Shown here: positions 44,281-52,314 of the stretch, piece after piece
Numbering within the stretch: position 1 is the first letter of the stretch
Layout of the letters: each line of letters starts with the position of its first letter
DNA from: DYEP01 sp040755615
GTDB taxonomy: Bacteria; Bacillota; Sulfobacillia; DUSP01; DYEP01
Reading direction: 5' to 3'
Length of the DNA: 64,000 nucleotides
Assembly (NCBI GenBank): GCA_040755615.1
Contig: JBFMAL010000009.1
Location: 6,538-70,537 of the forward strand
Made by a program: the position numbers and the translations under genes
Notes under the pieces: generated by a model
The model's input: only the letters and a program-made list of their open reading frames with translations
Databases searched by the model: none
Told to the model about the DNA's origin: nothing

Positions 44281-44304
44281 AAAAAGCCGGATATCTATTC
44301 CGGC
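44281..44304 (-). terminator. Intrinsic terminator
   Basis: On the minus strand GCCGGA-atagata-TCCGGC is followed directly by TTTTT (44285-44281). This is a good short rho-independent terminator. It stands 43 bases before the DUF3786 start, so it separates the OsmC side from the energy locus, or it acts as an attenuator if the promoter lies upstream. Confidence 0.65.
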
Positions 44305-44658
44305 CTTCCTGATTCGCGTCCCTATTACAGTGGTATTTCCTCCGTTTTACCCCCAAGAGCTTTTCCCCGCTTTATCTGATTTTACGTCTTTAGCGTACTT
44401 ATCATTATGATGATTATAACATTGTTATAATAATGAGTCAAAGAATAACGTATGTTCTGCATTTCACATTCTTCACTCGCGGATTCGTGTTCATCCTGCT
44501 CTTTGGCATTTGAAAGCACATTTGTTGGACTTGCATCGCAAACGAGACTCCAGTGCCCCACCGTTTCTATAGCCAACACCGGTACGGGAGGCCTGCTGCA
44601 CGTACCCAGCTGCACCGAGAACAGACTGCAGCAGACGAACGCCTCGTCGCCGAGCAGT
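44305..44658. other. Non-coding stretch, AT-rich
   Basis: About 350 bases between the OsmC stop and the DUF3786 terminator, clearly more AT-rich than its surroundings. Reading frames of 76-77 codons exist on both strands, but they lack ribosome-binding sites and resemble no family I know. The AT-rich core at 44390-44440 contains the dyad listed separately. Confidence 0.5.
44413..44431. promoter_or_regulatory. Perfect dyad ATTATAAC-ATT-GTTATAAT, operator-like
   Basis: Two eight-base arms are perfect inverted copies around a three-base spacer, in a run of AT-rich repeats (ATCATTATGATGATTATAAC before it). The TATAAT at 44426-44431 resembles a -10 element. The form recalls Fur/PerR-family boxes but the spacing differs from the 7-1-7 consensus. 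It lies about 175 bases before DUF3786. Confidence 0.4.
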
Positions 44659-45054
44659 TTAGCCTTCGATCCTATAAGATGATATCACCCGTATGTCAGG
44701 ATGCAGCGAATGCCTGACGGTGCAGTACTTGTCCGCAAGCTGCAGCGCCCGTTCCAAAGCCTCGGGCGCAAACGGACCGCCGGACAGCACGTACTCAAGA
44801 TGAATCTCCTGAAACCGCGCGGTCGCTTCCTCCGGCCGGGTAGCCTTGACCTCCACCCTCAACCGTGTCACGAGGAACTTCATCTTGTCCAATATGTCAA
44901 GCAGCGTGATGGCGCCGCAGGCAGCCAGCGCCTCAAGCAGCAGGTGAGTGGGCAGCGGCTTGTCCTTACCCACCAGTGTGGGCGGTCCATCGTCAACTGT
45001 GGCATGGAAGTTCCTATTTCCTATCCACGTTATATCGAGCGCGTAGTGTTTCAC
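44659..45054 (-). CDS. OsmC/Ohr family protein
   Basis: A 131-residue protein of the OsmC fold with the two redox cysteines, Cys46 (LEALAACGAIT) and Cys111 (DKYCTVRHSLHP). Family members reduce organic peroxides through a Cys-Cys pair. The frame extends to an ATG at 45072, but a GTG at 45054 has GGAGGAT seven bases upstream and gives the common KHYALDITWIG beginning; either is possible. It is a single gene between two terminator hairpins. Confidence 0.85.
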   Translation of the reverse strand: MKHYALDITWIGNRNFHATVDDGPPTLVGKDKPLPTHLLLEALAACGAITLLDILDKMKFLVTRLRVEVKATRPEEATARFQEIHLEYVLSGGPFAPEALERALQLADKYCTVRHSLHPDIRVISSYRIEG

Positions 45055-45291
45055 CTTTTCATCCTCCCCCATCTTTCTTTCGGTGTCCTCTCAGAAAGTC
45101 CTAACCGCCGGTAGTTTGAGCTTTCGGAAGACGCATCTCAGGTTTTTCTCGATTTCCCCAAACGGATGCATGCCGTCCTCGAGCCGTCAAGGCTCCTGCT
45201 CTCCTCAATCACTTACTTCGGCTCTATTCCCACGTCTTCCCAGGGAGTTTCTGCGTGTTTCCGAGAGCACTCTTTCGCTGAAGACGAAAAT

Positions 45292-45318
45292 GGGGCGCCG
45301 GTCTCCATACAGCGCCCC
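45292..45318 (-). terminator. Terminator of rocD
   Basis: GGGGCGC at 45292-45298 pairs perfectly with GCGCCCC at 45312-45318. On the minus strand the hairpin is followed by ATTTTCGTC. It begins 12 bases after the rocD stop codon. Confidence 0.6.
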
Positions 45319-45329
45319 CGCGTGACTGA

Positions 45330-46523
45330 TTATGCCCTAAGCACCCGGGCTATTCTCTCCGTTGCCCAGTCCATTTCCTCTTCGGAGATGATAAGAGGCG
45401 GAGCAAACCGGATGATGTTGTAGTGCGTCTCCTTGGCGAGCACTCCCGCCTCCATAAGTCTTTCGCAGTACGGGCGCGCATCCGTATCCAGCTCCACTCC
45501 GAGGAGCAGGCCCCTGCCACGTATCTCCCTGATATGCGGATTCTGGATGGCCAACAGCCTCTCTTTAAACAGCTGGCCCATCTTGAGGGATCTCTCCACC
45601 AGGTTTTCCTCAATGATCACCTCGATCGCCGCGACGCCCACCGCTGCAGCCAGCGGGTTGCCGCCGAAGGTAGAGCCGTGGGAACCGGGTTCAAATACGC
45701 CGAGAATATCGTCGTCGGCGGCGACTGCCGATACAGGATACACCCCTCCGCCGAGCGCTTTACCCATCACATAGACGTCGGGTTTGACGCCTTCCCAGTC
45801 GCAGGCGAACATCTTGCCGGTGCGTCCAAACCCGGTCTGTATCTCGTCCGCGACAAACAGTACGTTGTTCTGCTTGCACAGCTCGTATGCCTCCCGCAGG
45901 TAGCCCTCGGGCGGTATCCTGATGCCAGCTTCGCCTTGGATGGGCTCTACCAGGAACGCCGCAGTGTTCTCGTTAATGGCCCCTCTTAAGGCCTCTATGT
46001 CGCCGTAGGGTACAACGCGGAATCCCGGGGTGAACGGTCCATATCCTCTTCTGTAGGCTTCTTCAGACGAGAAGGAGACGATGGTCACCGTGCGGCCGTG
46101 GAAATTACCCTCGCAAGCGATGATTTCCGCTCTGTCCTCGGGCACTTTCTTCGTCCTGTAGGCCCAGCGCCTGACAGCCTTTATCGCCGTCTCCACCGCC
46201 TCGGCGCCGGTGTTCATCGGGAGCACTTTCTCCTTACCGGTCACCTCCGCCACTTTGGCATAAAACAGGCCGAGTTTGTCATTGTGGAACGCCCGCGATG
46301 TCACGGTAACCCTGTCTGCCTGCTCCTTGAGAGCGGAGATGATCCGGGGGTGCCTGTGCCCCTGGTTCAGTGCGGAGTATGCGCTGAGCATGTCCATGTA
46401 TCTCCGGCCTTCGGGATCCTCTACCCAAACCCCCTCTGCCTTGGAGATCACAATCGGCAGGGGATTGTAGTTGCGCGCACCATATTTCTCTGTAAGTTCA
46501 ATGATTTGGCGGGTACTTGTCAT
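45330..46523 (-). CDS. rocD: Ornithine aminotransferase
   Basis: A 397-residue class III PLP aminotransferase. The YGARNYNPLPIVISKAEG start, MNTGAEAVETAIKAVRRW, CEGNFHGRTVTIVSFS and FVADEIQTGFGRTGKMFAC point to RocD rather than acetylornithine or GABA aminotransferase. The PLP lysine is in VMGKALGGGVYPVSA. It converts ornithine and 2-oxoglutarate to glutamate semialdehyde and glutamate. The ATG follows AGGAGG. It is a single-gene unit. Confidence 0.92.
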   Translation of the reverse strand: MTSTRQIIELTEKYGARNYNPLPIVISKAEGVWVEDPEGRRYMDMLSAYSALNQGHRHPRIISALKEQADRVTVTSRAFHNDKLGLFYAKVAEVTGKEKVLPMNTGAEAVETAIKAVRRWAYRTKKVPEDRAEIIACEGNFHGRTVTIVSFSSEEAYRRGYGPFTPGFRVVPYGDIEALRGAINENTAAFLVEPIQGEAGIRIPPEGYLREAYELCKQNNVLFVADEIQTGFGRTGKMFACDWEGVKPDVYVMGKALGGGVYPVSAVAADDDILGVFEPGSHGSTFGGNPLAAAVGVAAIEVIIEENLVERSLKMGQLFKERLLAIQNPHIREIRGRGLLLGVELDTDARPYCERLMEAGVLAKETHYNIIRFAPPLIISEEEMDWATERIARVLRA

Positions 46524-46698
46524 CGTCGGCTACCTCCTTTGGTTTCTTGTTGCCTCATCCAGCATGGTCCATGACGGTTCCGCGAGGTACGGCACAAAGC
46601 CAAAACCACTATCCATCTTTGTATATTCTGGGTCCGAGCACGTTTTTCCTTTGTGCGAGCAACACTTTTGGATACTGGCAGACAACCAAATGGAGGGT

Positions 46699-47877
46699 TC
46701 AGGAGCGCTGCGGTTCGGGAAGTGGGTGAGTCTCACCGGCGCGCTCAACGGCCGCCCGGGCTGCAACTGGCCCCACAAACTCGTAGAACAGCACCGAGGC
46801 CAGAAGCAACGTGGTAATGACGGCTCCTACCTCGGGAAACTTCTGCTGTACCGTGAGCGCGAGCCCAACGCCCACGCCGGCCTGCGGGAACAGCCCGAGC
46901 CCCATGTTCTGGCTTACCGATGCAGGCAGTTGAAGGAGTCTGCCGCCCAGGTACGCGCCGGTGACCTTACCCAGCGCCCTGGACAGGATGTAAACAAAGC
47001 CTGCCAGCCCCACCCGCGGTAGTATACGCACGTCAAGTTCTGCGCCTGCCACCACAAAAAAGGCGACCAGGAGCGCCTGGGCCATCTCTTCCATGTCGCG
47101 GGGGACCCGCTTCCTGGCTCCAGGCCAGTTGGACATCACCATCCCCAGGGCCATTGCGGATAGAAGCGGAGACAAGTCGAGCGCCAGAGAGAGTCCAACC
47201 GTGAGCGAAATGGACGCAAGGTTCGCCGTGATCAGTTCCCCCCTGTCCCTCATGTCAGAAGTCAGGAGCACAAGCGCAGTCCCGACGAATGCGCCAAGGG
47301 CAATGGACCAAAACACTTCGACAAGGGGAGGAATGAAAATGGAAAGCCCCGCTACGGTACCCCGAAACAGGGACCTCGATAGGGAGAGGATAAAACCGAA
47401 GAACAATATGGCTATCACATCACCGATGCCCACCAGCACCAGCAGCTTGTCAGTAAATGGTCCATGCGCATGGTACTCCTTGGCGATAGCGAATATGGTG
47501 GCGGGGGACGCCGCGATGGCTAGGGCGCCCAGGATGAGGGCAACAGGCAGCACGATGCCAGCCAGCGAAAGACCGGCCACCACTGCGGTCGCGGTCACCA
47601 GCCCCTGAAACAGGGCGAGCGCGAGGACCCTCGTATTCTTCCTGAGCAGCACCACCTCAAATTCGCTTCCGACAGAAAACGCGACAAATCCCAGCGCAAA
47701 CATGGTAAGCGGCCGGAGCAGCACCAGCGTCTCCTCGGATAGCACTCCGAGCCACGACGGGCCTGCCAAAAGTCCTACTAGCAGGTAGCCCGTGACCGAG
47801 GGCAGCCCGAGCCTCCTCAGGAGCACAGATCCCGCCAGCCCGGCAAAGAGTATCGCACCGAGCAGTACGAGGTTCAT
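46699..47877 (-). CDS. CPA2-family cation:proton antiporter
   Basis: A 392-residue membrane protein with about 11-12 hydrophobic segments. LPSVTGYLLVGLLAGPSWLG, FALGFVAFSVGSEFEV and ALAIAASPATIFAIAKEY are typical of the KefB/NapA-like Na+/H+ exchanger domain. No C-terminal TrkA domain is present. The ATG overlaps the stop of the upstream PII-like gene by four bases, so the small protein may regulate it. The transported ion is not decided. Confidence 0.85.
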   Translation of the reverse strand: MNLVLLGAILFAGLAGSVLLRRLGLPSVTGYLLVGLLAGPSWLGVLSEETLVLLRPLTMFALGFVAFSVGSEFEVVLLRKNTRVLALALFQGLVTATAVVAGLSLAGIVLPVALILGALAIAASPATIFAIAKEYHAHGPFTDKLLVLVGIGDVIAILFFGFILSLSRSLFRGTVAGLSIFIPPLVEVFWSIALGAFVGTALVLLTSDMRDRGELITANLASISLTVGLSLALDLSPLLSAMALGMVMSNWPGARKRVPRDMEEMAQALLVAFFVVAGAELDVRILPRVGLAGFVYILSRALGKVTGAYLGGRLLQLPASVSQNMGLGLFPQAGVGVGLALTVQQKFPEVGAVITTLLLASVLFYEFVGPVAARAAVERAGETHPLPEPQRS

Positions 47878-48230
47878 CGGGCTTCACCCCCGAACGCCCC
47901 TCCTATCACTTCATCCACGGGAATACTGAACAGGAGGCCCGTCCCGGGCCTTTCAAAGTGTTCCATCACTTCCGCAACAGCGGCCATGGCGCGCCGTATG
48001 ACCCCGTCCTCTGCCAGGGCGATAAGGGTGGTGTTATGGGACCTGTTCCTTCGCATCAGCCGCCTAAGCCCCACCAGCACCGGCCCTGCGCCGCTATGCC
48101 CTCCCCGCCCTACCCCTGCGCTCTCTACCACAGTGACCCCGGCGACCCCTGATGCATGCAACGCCTCGATCACTTCGTCAAGCCGCTCGCTGCTGTTTAC
48201 TACGATGAACAGTGCCTTCAAATGAATCAC
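47874..48230 (-). CDS. PII-like small regulatory protein (probable)
   Basis: About 118 residues from the GTG at 48230, or 115 from the TTG at 48221, which has GGGGTG upstream; the start is uncertain. LKALFIVVNSSERLDEVIEAL with VVESAGVGRGG and the end GTGLLFSIPVDEVIGG have the order of a PII fold (first strand, T-loop, C-terminal GDGKIFxxPVE-like strand). The overlap with the antiporter gene suggests control of transport, as SbtB does for SbtA. The family call rests on pattern only. Confidence 0.6.
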   Translation of the reverse strand: MIHLKALFIVVNSSERLDEVIEALHASGVAGVTVVESAGVGRGGHSGAGPVLVGLRRLMRRNRSHNTTLIALAEDGVIRRAMAAVAEVMEHFERPGTGLLFSIPVDEVIGGAFGGEAR

Positions 48231-48253
48231 CCCGGGGTTATTCTTCCCCGGGG
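48230..48253 (-). other. Twin CCCCGGGG hairpin before the PII-like gene
   Basis: CCCCGGGG at 48230-48237 and again at 48246-48253 can pair across an eight-base loop. It sits between the FmdE stop and the PII-like start and covers the latter's GGGGTG ribosome-binding site. No T run follows. Confidence 0.45.
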
Positions 48254-48261
48254 CGCTGTCA

Positions 48262-48666
48262 TCACTCAAGCCACTCCAGGACTTCCTCAATCGGTGCGTC
48301 CCACGCTGCGCGGGACGCTTCTTTCTCTCCCAATTCCTGCACCATCGTCTGAAAGCGCTTTCTCGCCTCCGGCTTGACCCGGACCCGCACTCGCCTATCC
48401 TGCCAGAAGAACTCCGCCTCGGGAACGCCGTCCTCGACGGCCTTGATGTTCCCCTTGCCGAAAGTGCAGCCGGTGCCCAGCTGAATCCCGTCGTTCAAAC
48501 AAGATACCGGCGGTGTGGTGCCCGCTTTAGAGAGCACGCGCGGCCCGAAATACCGGGGAGCGCCCAGCCTGTCTATGGCCGCTTGTCCCATTCTGTATCC
48601 GAGTACGACGAAGGGACCGAGGTGGCCGTGGAAGCGTTCCACTTCATCTATTGTCCACGCGCTCAT
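48262..48666 (-). CDS. FmdE-domain protein
   Basis: A 134-residue protein with the FmdE fold: ERFHGHLGPFVVLGYRMGQAA, a Cys in PPVSCLNDG and TGCTFGKGN. FmdE proteins were named after formylmethanofuran dehydrogenase operons; in bacteria the role is unknown, and metal binding through the His and Cys residues is likely. The C-terminal zinc-ribbon seen in some members is absent. The ATG overlaps the ECF S-component stop by four bases. Confidence 0.85.
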   Translation of the reverse strand: MSAWTIDEVERFHGHLGPFVVLGYRMGQAAIDRLGAPRYFGPRVLSKAGTTPPVSCLNDGIQLGTGCTFGKGNIKAVEDGVPEAEFFWQDRRVRVRVKPEARKRFQTMVQELGEKEASRAAWDAPIEEVLEWLE

Positions 48667-49202
48667 CTTGCGTTCTCTCCTCTTACGTATCTTAAAGCGT
48701 GTGACTTCTCCACAAGGTACACCAGGCCGGGTATGAGCACCACTTGCAGCAGCACGCCAGGCAGCCCAGACACAAGTCCCGCTGTGATTGGATACAGAAT
48801 TGGCACCCGGCTGATCCCAAACAGGGGCAGCACCAGGTAAGCCACTGTGCCGTAGGCAAGCCTGCCTGCCAGGGCCACAATAGTTACAACAAAGAAGGGG
48901 TTCAACCTGAACCTCGAATAAAGAAGGCCTGCTAATCCCCCATAGATCGCGAGTTCGAACACCATGCCCTGGGCTACCGGCGGCATAAGCGGCGGCATAC
49001 CCGTGAGCAGCGCTGACAACATGGGCGTCACCGCGCCGACCGCAAGCCCCACTTCCGGGCCCACCAGCATACCCCCGAGAATCACGGGGATGTGCATAGG
49101 CAAGAATACCTTGCCCAGCCCAACCATGTGAAACGAAATAGGCAACAGGATCCCAAGCGCCACGAAGAGAGCCGTCAGTATCAGTTTTCGTGTGGTCTTC
49201 AA
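48663..49202 (-). CDS. ECF transporter S component, substrate unknown
   Basis: A 179-residue membrane protein with about six hydrophobic segments; LILTALFVALGILLP and VFLPMHIPVILGGMLVGPEVGL are features of ECF substrate-binding (S) subunits. The start is TTG at 49202 with GGGAGG seven bases upstream. ECF ATPases are not in the window, so a shared energising module must be elsewhere. Coupling to FmdE and closeness to CooT suggest a vitamin or metal-related substrate, but this is inference. Confidence 0.82.
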   Translation of the reverse strand: MKTTRKLILTALFVALGILLPISFHMVGLGKVFLPMHIPVILGGMLVGPEVGLAVGAVTPMLSALLTGMPPLMPPVAQGMVFELAIYGGLAGLLYSRFRLNPFFVVTIVALAGRLAYGTVAYLVLPLFGISRVPILYPITAGLVSGLPGVLLQVVLIPGLVYLVEKSHALRYVRGENAR

Positions 49203-49325
49203 ACTAGTACCTCCCTTTTCATCCGGCGCTGCTGGTCTCCAGCGCAGGAAGGCCACAGCCAGACCGGCCGCAGCCCTCCGTTTGACGGATTGATCCGCCG
49301 TTTCCCCACTATGTGCTGCAGGTCA
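49203..49325 (-). promoter_or_regulatory. Structured leader before the ECF S component
   Basis: The 123 bases between CooT and the TTG contain several possible stems: TCCGT-ttg-ACGGA (49277-49289), GCTGG-tct-CCAGC (49231-49243) overlapping a GCGCT/AGCGC pairing, and GGCC repeats. Mutually exclusive stems next to a transporter start suggest a riboswitch-like leader. I could not match it to a known riboswitch class. Confidence 0.3.
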
Positions 49326-49330
49326 GCTCT

Positions 49331-49519
49331 TTACCTGCTCTCAAGAATGATCCTGTGATCGACCAACCTCAGTTCTTTTATGTGTGCTTTCAGTCTTTTT
49401 TGTTCACCGAAAATGCTCTCAAGGTAGACCTCGTCGCCCTCTGGCCTCAGTACGTCCACCGATTCCATCACAAGCTCTTCCTTGCCATCGCGGACGACGT
49501 ACGCGTTGGACTCGCACAT
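49331..49519 (-). CDS. cooT: CooT family nickel-binding protein
   Basis: A 62-residue protein, full family length. It begins MCESNAYV, with the Cys2 that binds nickel in CooT, and continues EELVMESVDVLRPEGDEVYL and SIFGEQKRLKAHIKEL. CooT is a small dimeric nickel chaperone associated with CO dehydrogenase. The ATG follows GGAGG and starts three bases after the DUF3842 stop. It is about 6 kb from acsA, so the nickel role fits the window. Confidence 0.88.
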   Translation of the reverse strand: MCESNAYVVRDGKEELVMESVDVLRPEGDEVYLESIFGEQKRLKAHIKELRLVDHRIILESR

Positions 49520-49522
49520 GTC

Positions 49523-49933
49523 TCATGCCTCCATCTTCTGGATCTGTGCAACTAGCATATCGATTAAGTGTGGAAGCGGCTCATCAGGGGTCCCGGCCAC
49601 CCAGACTCCGGATCGGTTCAGGGGGAGCAGGTACTTCTTCGCCTTGGATTCGCCCACCGCCTTCACCATACGTACGGTGACCTCGCCCATCATTGAGTTG
49701 GCCAAGAGGATGGAGAGGGTCCCCACTATCACGTCCACTTCAAAGCAGGAGTGACATATGGCGTTCTCACCCGTGCCTCCCATGTTCGCTCCGGCCTTCA
49801 TCATAGCCGATGTAGCATGGGCATTCGTGCCCAGCGCCCACACTTCTGTGCCTTCAGGCATCGCCTTTCTTATCTTTTCCACGAGCCGTGCCCCTATTCC
49901 TCCTCCCTGACCGTCGATCACCGCGATCCTCAT
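49523..49933 (-). CDS. DUF3842 family protein
   Basis: A 136-residue protein. It begins MRIAVIDGQGGGIGARLVEKI, a nucleotide-binding-like loop, and continues VWALGTNAHATSAMMKAGAN and GTGENAICHSC, as in DUF3842. The function is unknown. The frame is open further upstream, but the ATG at 49933 has GGAAGGG and matches the family start. It overlaps lgt by four bases and is followed by cooT. The GENAI segment recurs near CO dehydrogenase-linked genes, so a metal role is possible but unproven. Confidence 0.82.
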   Translation of the reverse strand: MRIAVIDGQGGGIGARLVEKIRKAMPEGTEVWALGTNAHATSAMMKAGANMGGTGENAICHSCFEVDVIVGTLSILLANSMMGEVTVRMVKAVGESKAKKYLLPLNRSGVWVAGTPDEPLPHLIDMLVAQIQKMEA

Positions 49934-50667
49934 TGTCCAGCCCTTCCTTTCGCGTAAACCGATATGGCCAGCGCAATCCCTATGATAAACAGACTGCCGA
50001 GCTGCGCGACACTCAAGAACGGTGTGAGCCGCCACACTTCCCGGAATGACTCCACGATGATGCGCACTACTGAGTATCCTATGAGGAAGTACACGAATTG
50101 CTGCCCCGGGTAGGCTGTGCGTGTTCTTCGGAGCCACAGGAACACAAAAAGTCCGAACGAAAGCAGCATCTCATAAAGCTGTGTCGGATGCCTAAGTCCC
50201 GCAACGTACCTCGTGGCAACCGCCCAAGGAAGATCCGTGGGCAGGCCGTAACAGCAGCCATTCAGGAAACAACCGATCCTCGCGATGGCAATCGCCAGTG
50301 CGATGGCAGGGCTTACCAGGTCTGCAAGAGTGAAGAAGGAGATCTTATACTTCCTCGTAAACCAGATGCCCATAAGTACTCCGGCGGCGAGTCCGCCGTG
50401 GAGCGAGAGGCCCCCTTCGTACACCACCAGGATCTGCCTCGGATTGGCGAGGTAAGTCCTCCAGTCAAACAGGACAAACAGGAGCCTTGATCCGATCACC
50501 CCTGCGATCAGGCTGTAGAACGAAAGGTCAATGATAGCTTCGGGCTTTACGCCTAACCTCGGGGCGTCCCTGGCAGCCACCAACGTGGCTGCCAGGAACC
50601 CCAATCCCAGCATGAGCCCGTAGCTGTACACGTTCAGAGGGCCGAACCGAAATAGTACGGGGAACAT
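49930..50667 (-). CDS. lgt: Prolipoprotein diacylglyceryl transferase
   Basis: A 245-residue inner-membrane enzyme with about seven hydrophobic helices. The Lgt signature is ARIGCFLNGCCYG; GLSLHGGLAAG and HPTQLYE are also typical. It attaches diacylglycerol to the lipobox cysteine of prolipoproteins. The ATG follows GGGAGG. Confidence 0.93.
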   Translation of the reverse strand: MFPVLFRFGPLNVYSYGLMLGLGFLAATLVAARDAPRLGVKPEAIIDLSFYSLIAGVIGSRLLFVLFDWRTYLANPRQILVVYEGGLSLHGGLAAGVLMGIWFTRKYKISFFTLADLVSPAIALAIAIARIGCFLNGCCYGLPTDLPWAVATRYVAGLRHPTQLYEMLLSFGLFVFLWLRRTRTAYPGQQFVYFLIGYSVVRIIVESFREVWRLTPFLSVAQLGSLFIIGIALAISVYAKGRAGQ

Positions 50668-50683
50668 TGAGCCGCCTCCCGCC

Positions 50684-51010
50684 CTATATCTTGGCGTCTA
50701 TGTGACGTTTGATCTCTTCCTTCGGCATGTACCCTATAAGCCTTTCGGTCGGCTTTCCATCCTTGAACAGTATGAGCGTAGGTATGCTCATGACCCCGTA
50801 CCTGGAAGCCGTCAACTGGTTTTCGTCTACGTTCAGTTTGGCCACTTTCAAGTTGTCCGCATACTCCGAGGCGATCTCCTCGATAACGGGGGCGATGCTA
50901 CGGCAGGGGCCGCACCAGGGCGCCCAGAAATCCACCAACACCGCTTTTTCAGACTTGAGTACATCCTGCTCGAAACTGCTGTCCGTCACCTTCACTACGT
51001 TTTCGCTCAC
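50684..51010 (-). CDS. trxA: Thioredoxin
   Basis: A 108-residue thioredoxin with the WCGPC active site (Cys33, Cys36), DFWAPWCGPCR, the cis-proline in SIPTLILF and LNVDEN. It reduces protein disulfides in the cytoplasm. The GTG start follows GGAGGG. It is followed by csoR in the opposite order of transcription (csoR first), 15 bases apart, suggesting co-transcription. Confidence 0.95.
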   Translation of the reverse strand: MSENVVKVTDSSFEQDVLKSEKAVLVDFWAPWCGPCRSIAPVIEEIASEYADNLKVAKLNVDENQLTASRYGVMSIPTLILFKDGKPTERLIGYMPKEEIKRHIDAKI

Positions 51011-51025
51011 AAAAGATCCCTCCCG

Positions 51026-51331
51026 CTATTTCATGAACCGCTTGAGCACCTGTACCAGCTCATTTATGGCTTCGTCCACCCTGTCGTTCTTGAACGCTTG
51101 AGCGACGCAACCTCGCGTGTGGTTTTCAAGGATGGTCAACGCCACTTTGCTAAGGGCCGCCCTGGCGGCGGAAACCTGGATGAGCACATCAACACAATAC
51201 CTGTCGTCTTCAATCATGCGCTGGATTCCCCTGACCTGACCCTCGATCTTGCGGAGCCTTTCGAGGAGCTCGGCACGGCTTTTCGCCACCGACCCCCGCG
51301 GGGGACCTGTGTGCAGTTCATCGTGCAACAT
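51026..51331 (-). CDS. CsoR/RcnR-family metal-sensing repressor
   Basis: A 101-residue all-helical repressor. LLERLRKIEGQVRGIQRMIEDDRYC is the family N-terminal helix, and the metal ligands Cys46, His71 and Cys75 have exactly the CsoR spacing (25 and 4). This triad suggests copper sensing, though persulfide sensors (CstR) also have cysteines here. The ATG at 51331 follows AAGGGG and is preferred over the GTG at 51337. The likely targets are itself and trxA. Confidence 0.87.
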   Translation of the reverse strand: MLHDELHTGPPRGSVAKSRAELLERLRKIEGQVRGIQRMIEDDRYCVDVLIQVSAARAALSKVALTILENHTRGCVAQAFKNDRVDEAINELVQVLKRFMK

Positions 51332-51414
51332 ACCCACCCCTTCGCCAGATTGCCTCTTCGATATTTCACTTTTCTCCAGCCGTATTGCATACCCAGGTAT
51401 GGTACATATCCATC

Positions 51415-52314
51415 CTAAACCGGCCCGGCGTTCTTGTCAATATGCTGTTGCATATAATGCCCAAAAGACAAGTGCTCTAAGAGAGCCAAGTAGTCTTCGC
51501 GCCGGGGTACCCTCCCTAGTATGGCGACGAGCACGGCTTCCAACACGTTGGCGGCCAGCGACATGCCCTCAAGCTTGTTCATGGCGATCGCCCGGCCTTT
51601 CCTGCTCTCTATGAGCTTTTCGTCGGCCGGTCTGAGCGATGCAGATATGACTGTAACGCCGTCAAGGCGTGACGGCATGCGTCTTCTGAGCAGATGGATG
51701 TCTCCCACAATATATGAAAAACCGCGAATGCCTGGGGTATTCCCAGCTGTCGTCTGGTCCCTCAGTGGATAAAGGAGCCTCAGGGGAATCCTGGATAGCA
51801 GCGGCATGGTGACCCTGGCCAGGGCTGTGAACGCCGAAATGGGCAGCACTAGCGGTACGCCCAGCGCGAACAGCGGGTCGCCCGCCCAGACGTCCGCTCC
51901 GAGCGCTCGCATCCGGAGAGCGGAGTCGTATCTGTCAAGCACCGACACGAACAGCACGCGATGTCCCCTTACGTCTATCTCTCCGCTTGCCTGCATGTGG
52001 CAGATGATCTCTGGCTCGATATACCTCTTCACTCCGGAACCGTCTACCACGGGCGTACGCTCAGCGCACGCAAGAGCGGCCGCGCCCGGCACCGGGTATT
52101 TCCTCTCGCCCAACCGGTAGTAGTAGTTCACCCCGCCGAGGGAGATGCACGAGACCTTGCCGTCATACTGCCTCACAAGGGCTTTAGCCAGGCCCAGGTC
52201 CCCCGCCGTGCCCACCCTTTTTATGCGCACGCGCTCACCCAGCACGCCTACTATCACGTCAAAGTCTCGTTCGGGCGCACCCAAGGATACCTCGATTACT
52301 TCGCGCTCACTCAT
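51415..52314 (-). CDS. Quinate 5-dehydrogenase family protein
   Basis: A 299-residue soluble protein of the family annotated as quinate 5-dehydrogenase in Thermoanaerobacterales. EVSLGAPERDFDV, RVGTAGDL, GKVSCISLGGVNYYYRLG, TPVVDGSGVKRYIE and VLEAVLVAI are its pattern. The biochemical activity of this bacterial group has not been shown as far as I know, and no shikimate-pathway gene is nearby. The ATG at 52314 with GGAG upstream is chosen over upstream codons that enter the DUF1405 gene. Confidence 0.7.
   Translation of the reverse strand: MSEREVIEVSLGAPERDFDVIVGVLGERVRIKRVGTAGDLGLAKALVRQYDGKVSCISLGGVNYYYRLGERKYPVPGAAALACAERTPVVDGSGVKRYIEPEIICHMQASGEIDVRGHRVLFVSVLDRYDSALRMRALGADVWAGDPLFALGVPLVLPISAFTALARVTMPLLSRIPLRLLYPLRDQTTAGNTPGIRGFSYIVGDIHLLRRRMPSRLDGVTVISASLRPADEKLIESRKGRAIAMNKLEGMSLAANVLEAVLVAILGRVPRREDYLALLEHLSFGHYMQQHIDKNAGPV

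Noticed and set aside
44382..44682. Two 76-77 codon frames in the intergenic region before DUF3786
   Set aside because: Neither has a ribosome-binding site or family resemblance, and one ends within the AT-rich repeats.
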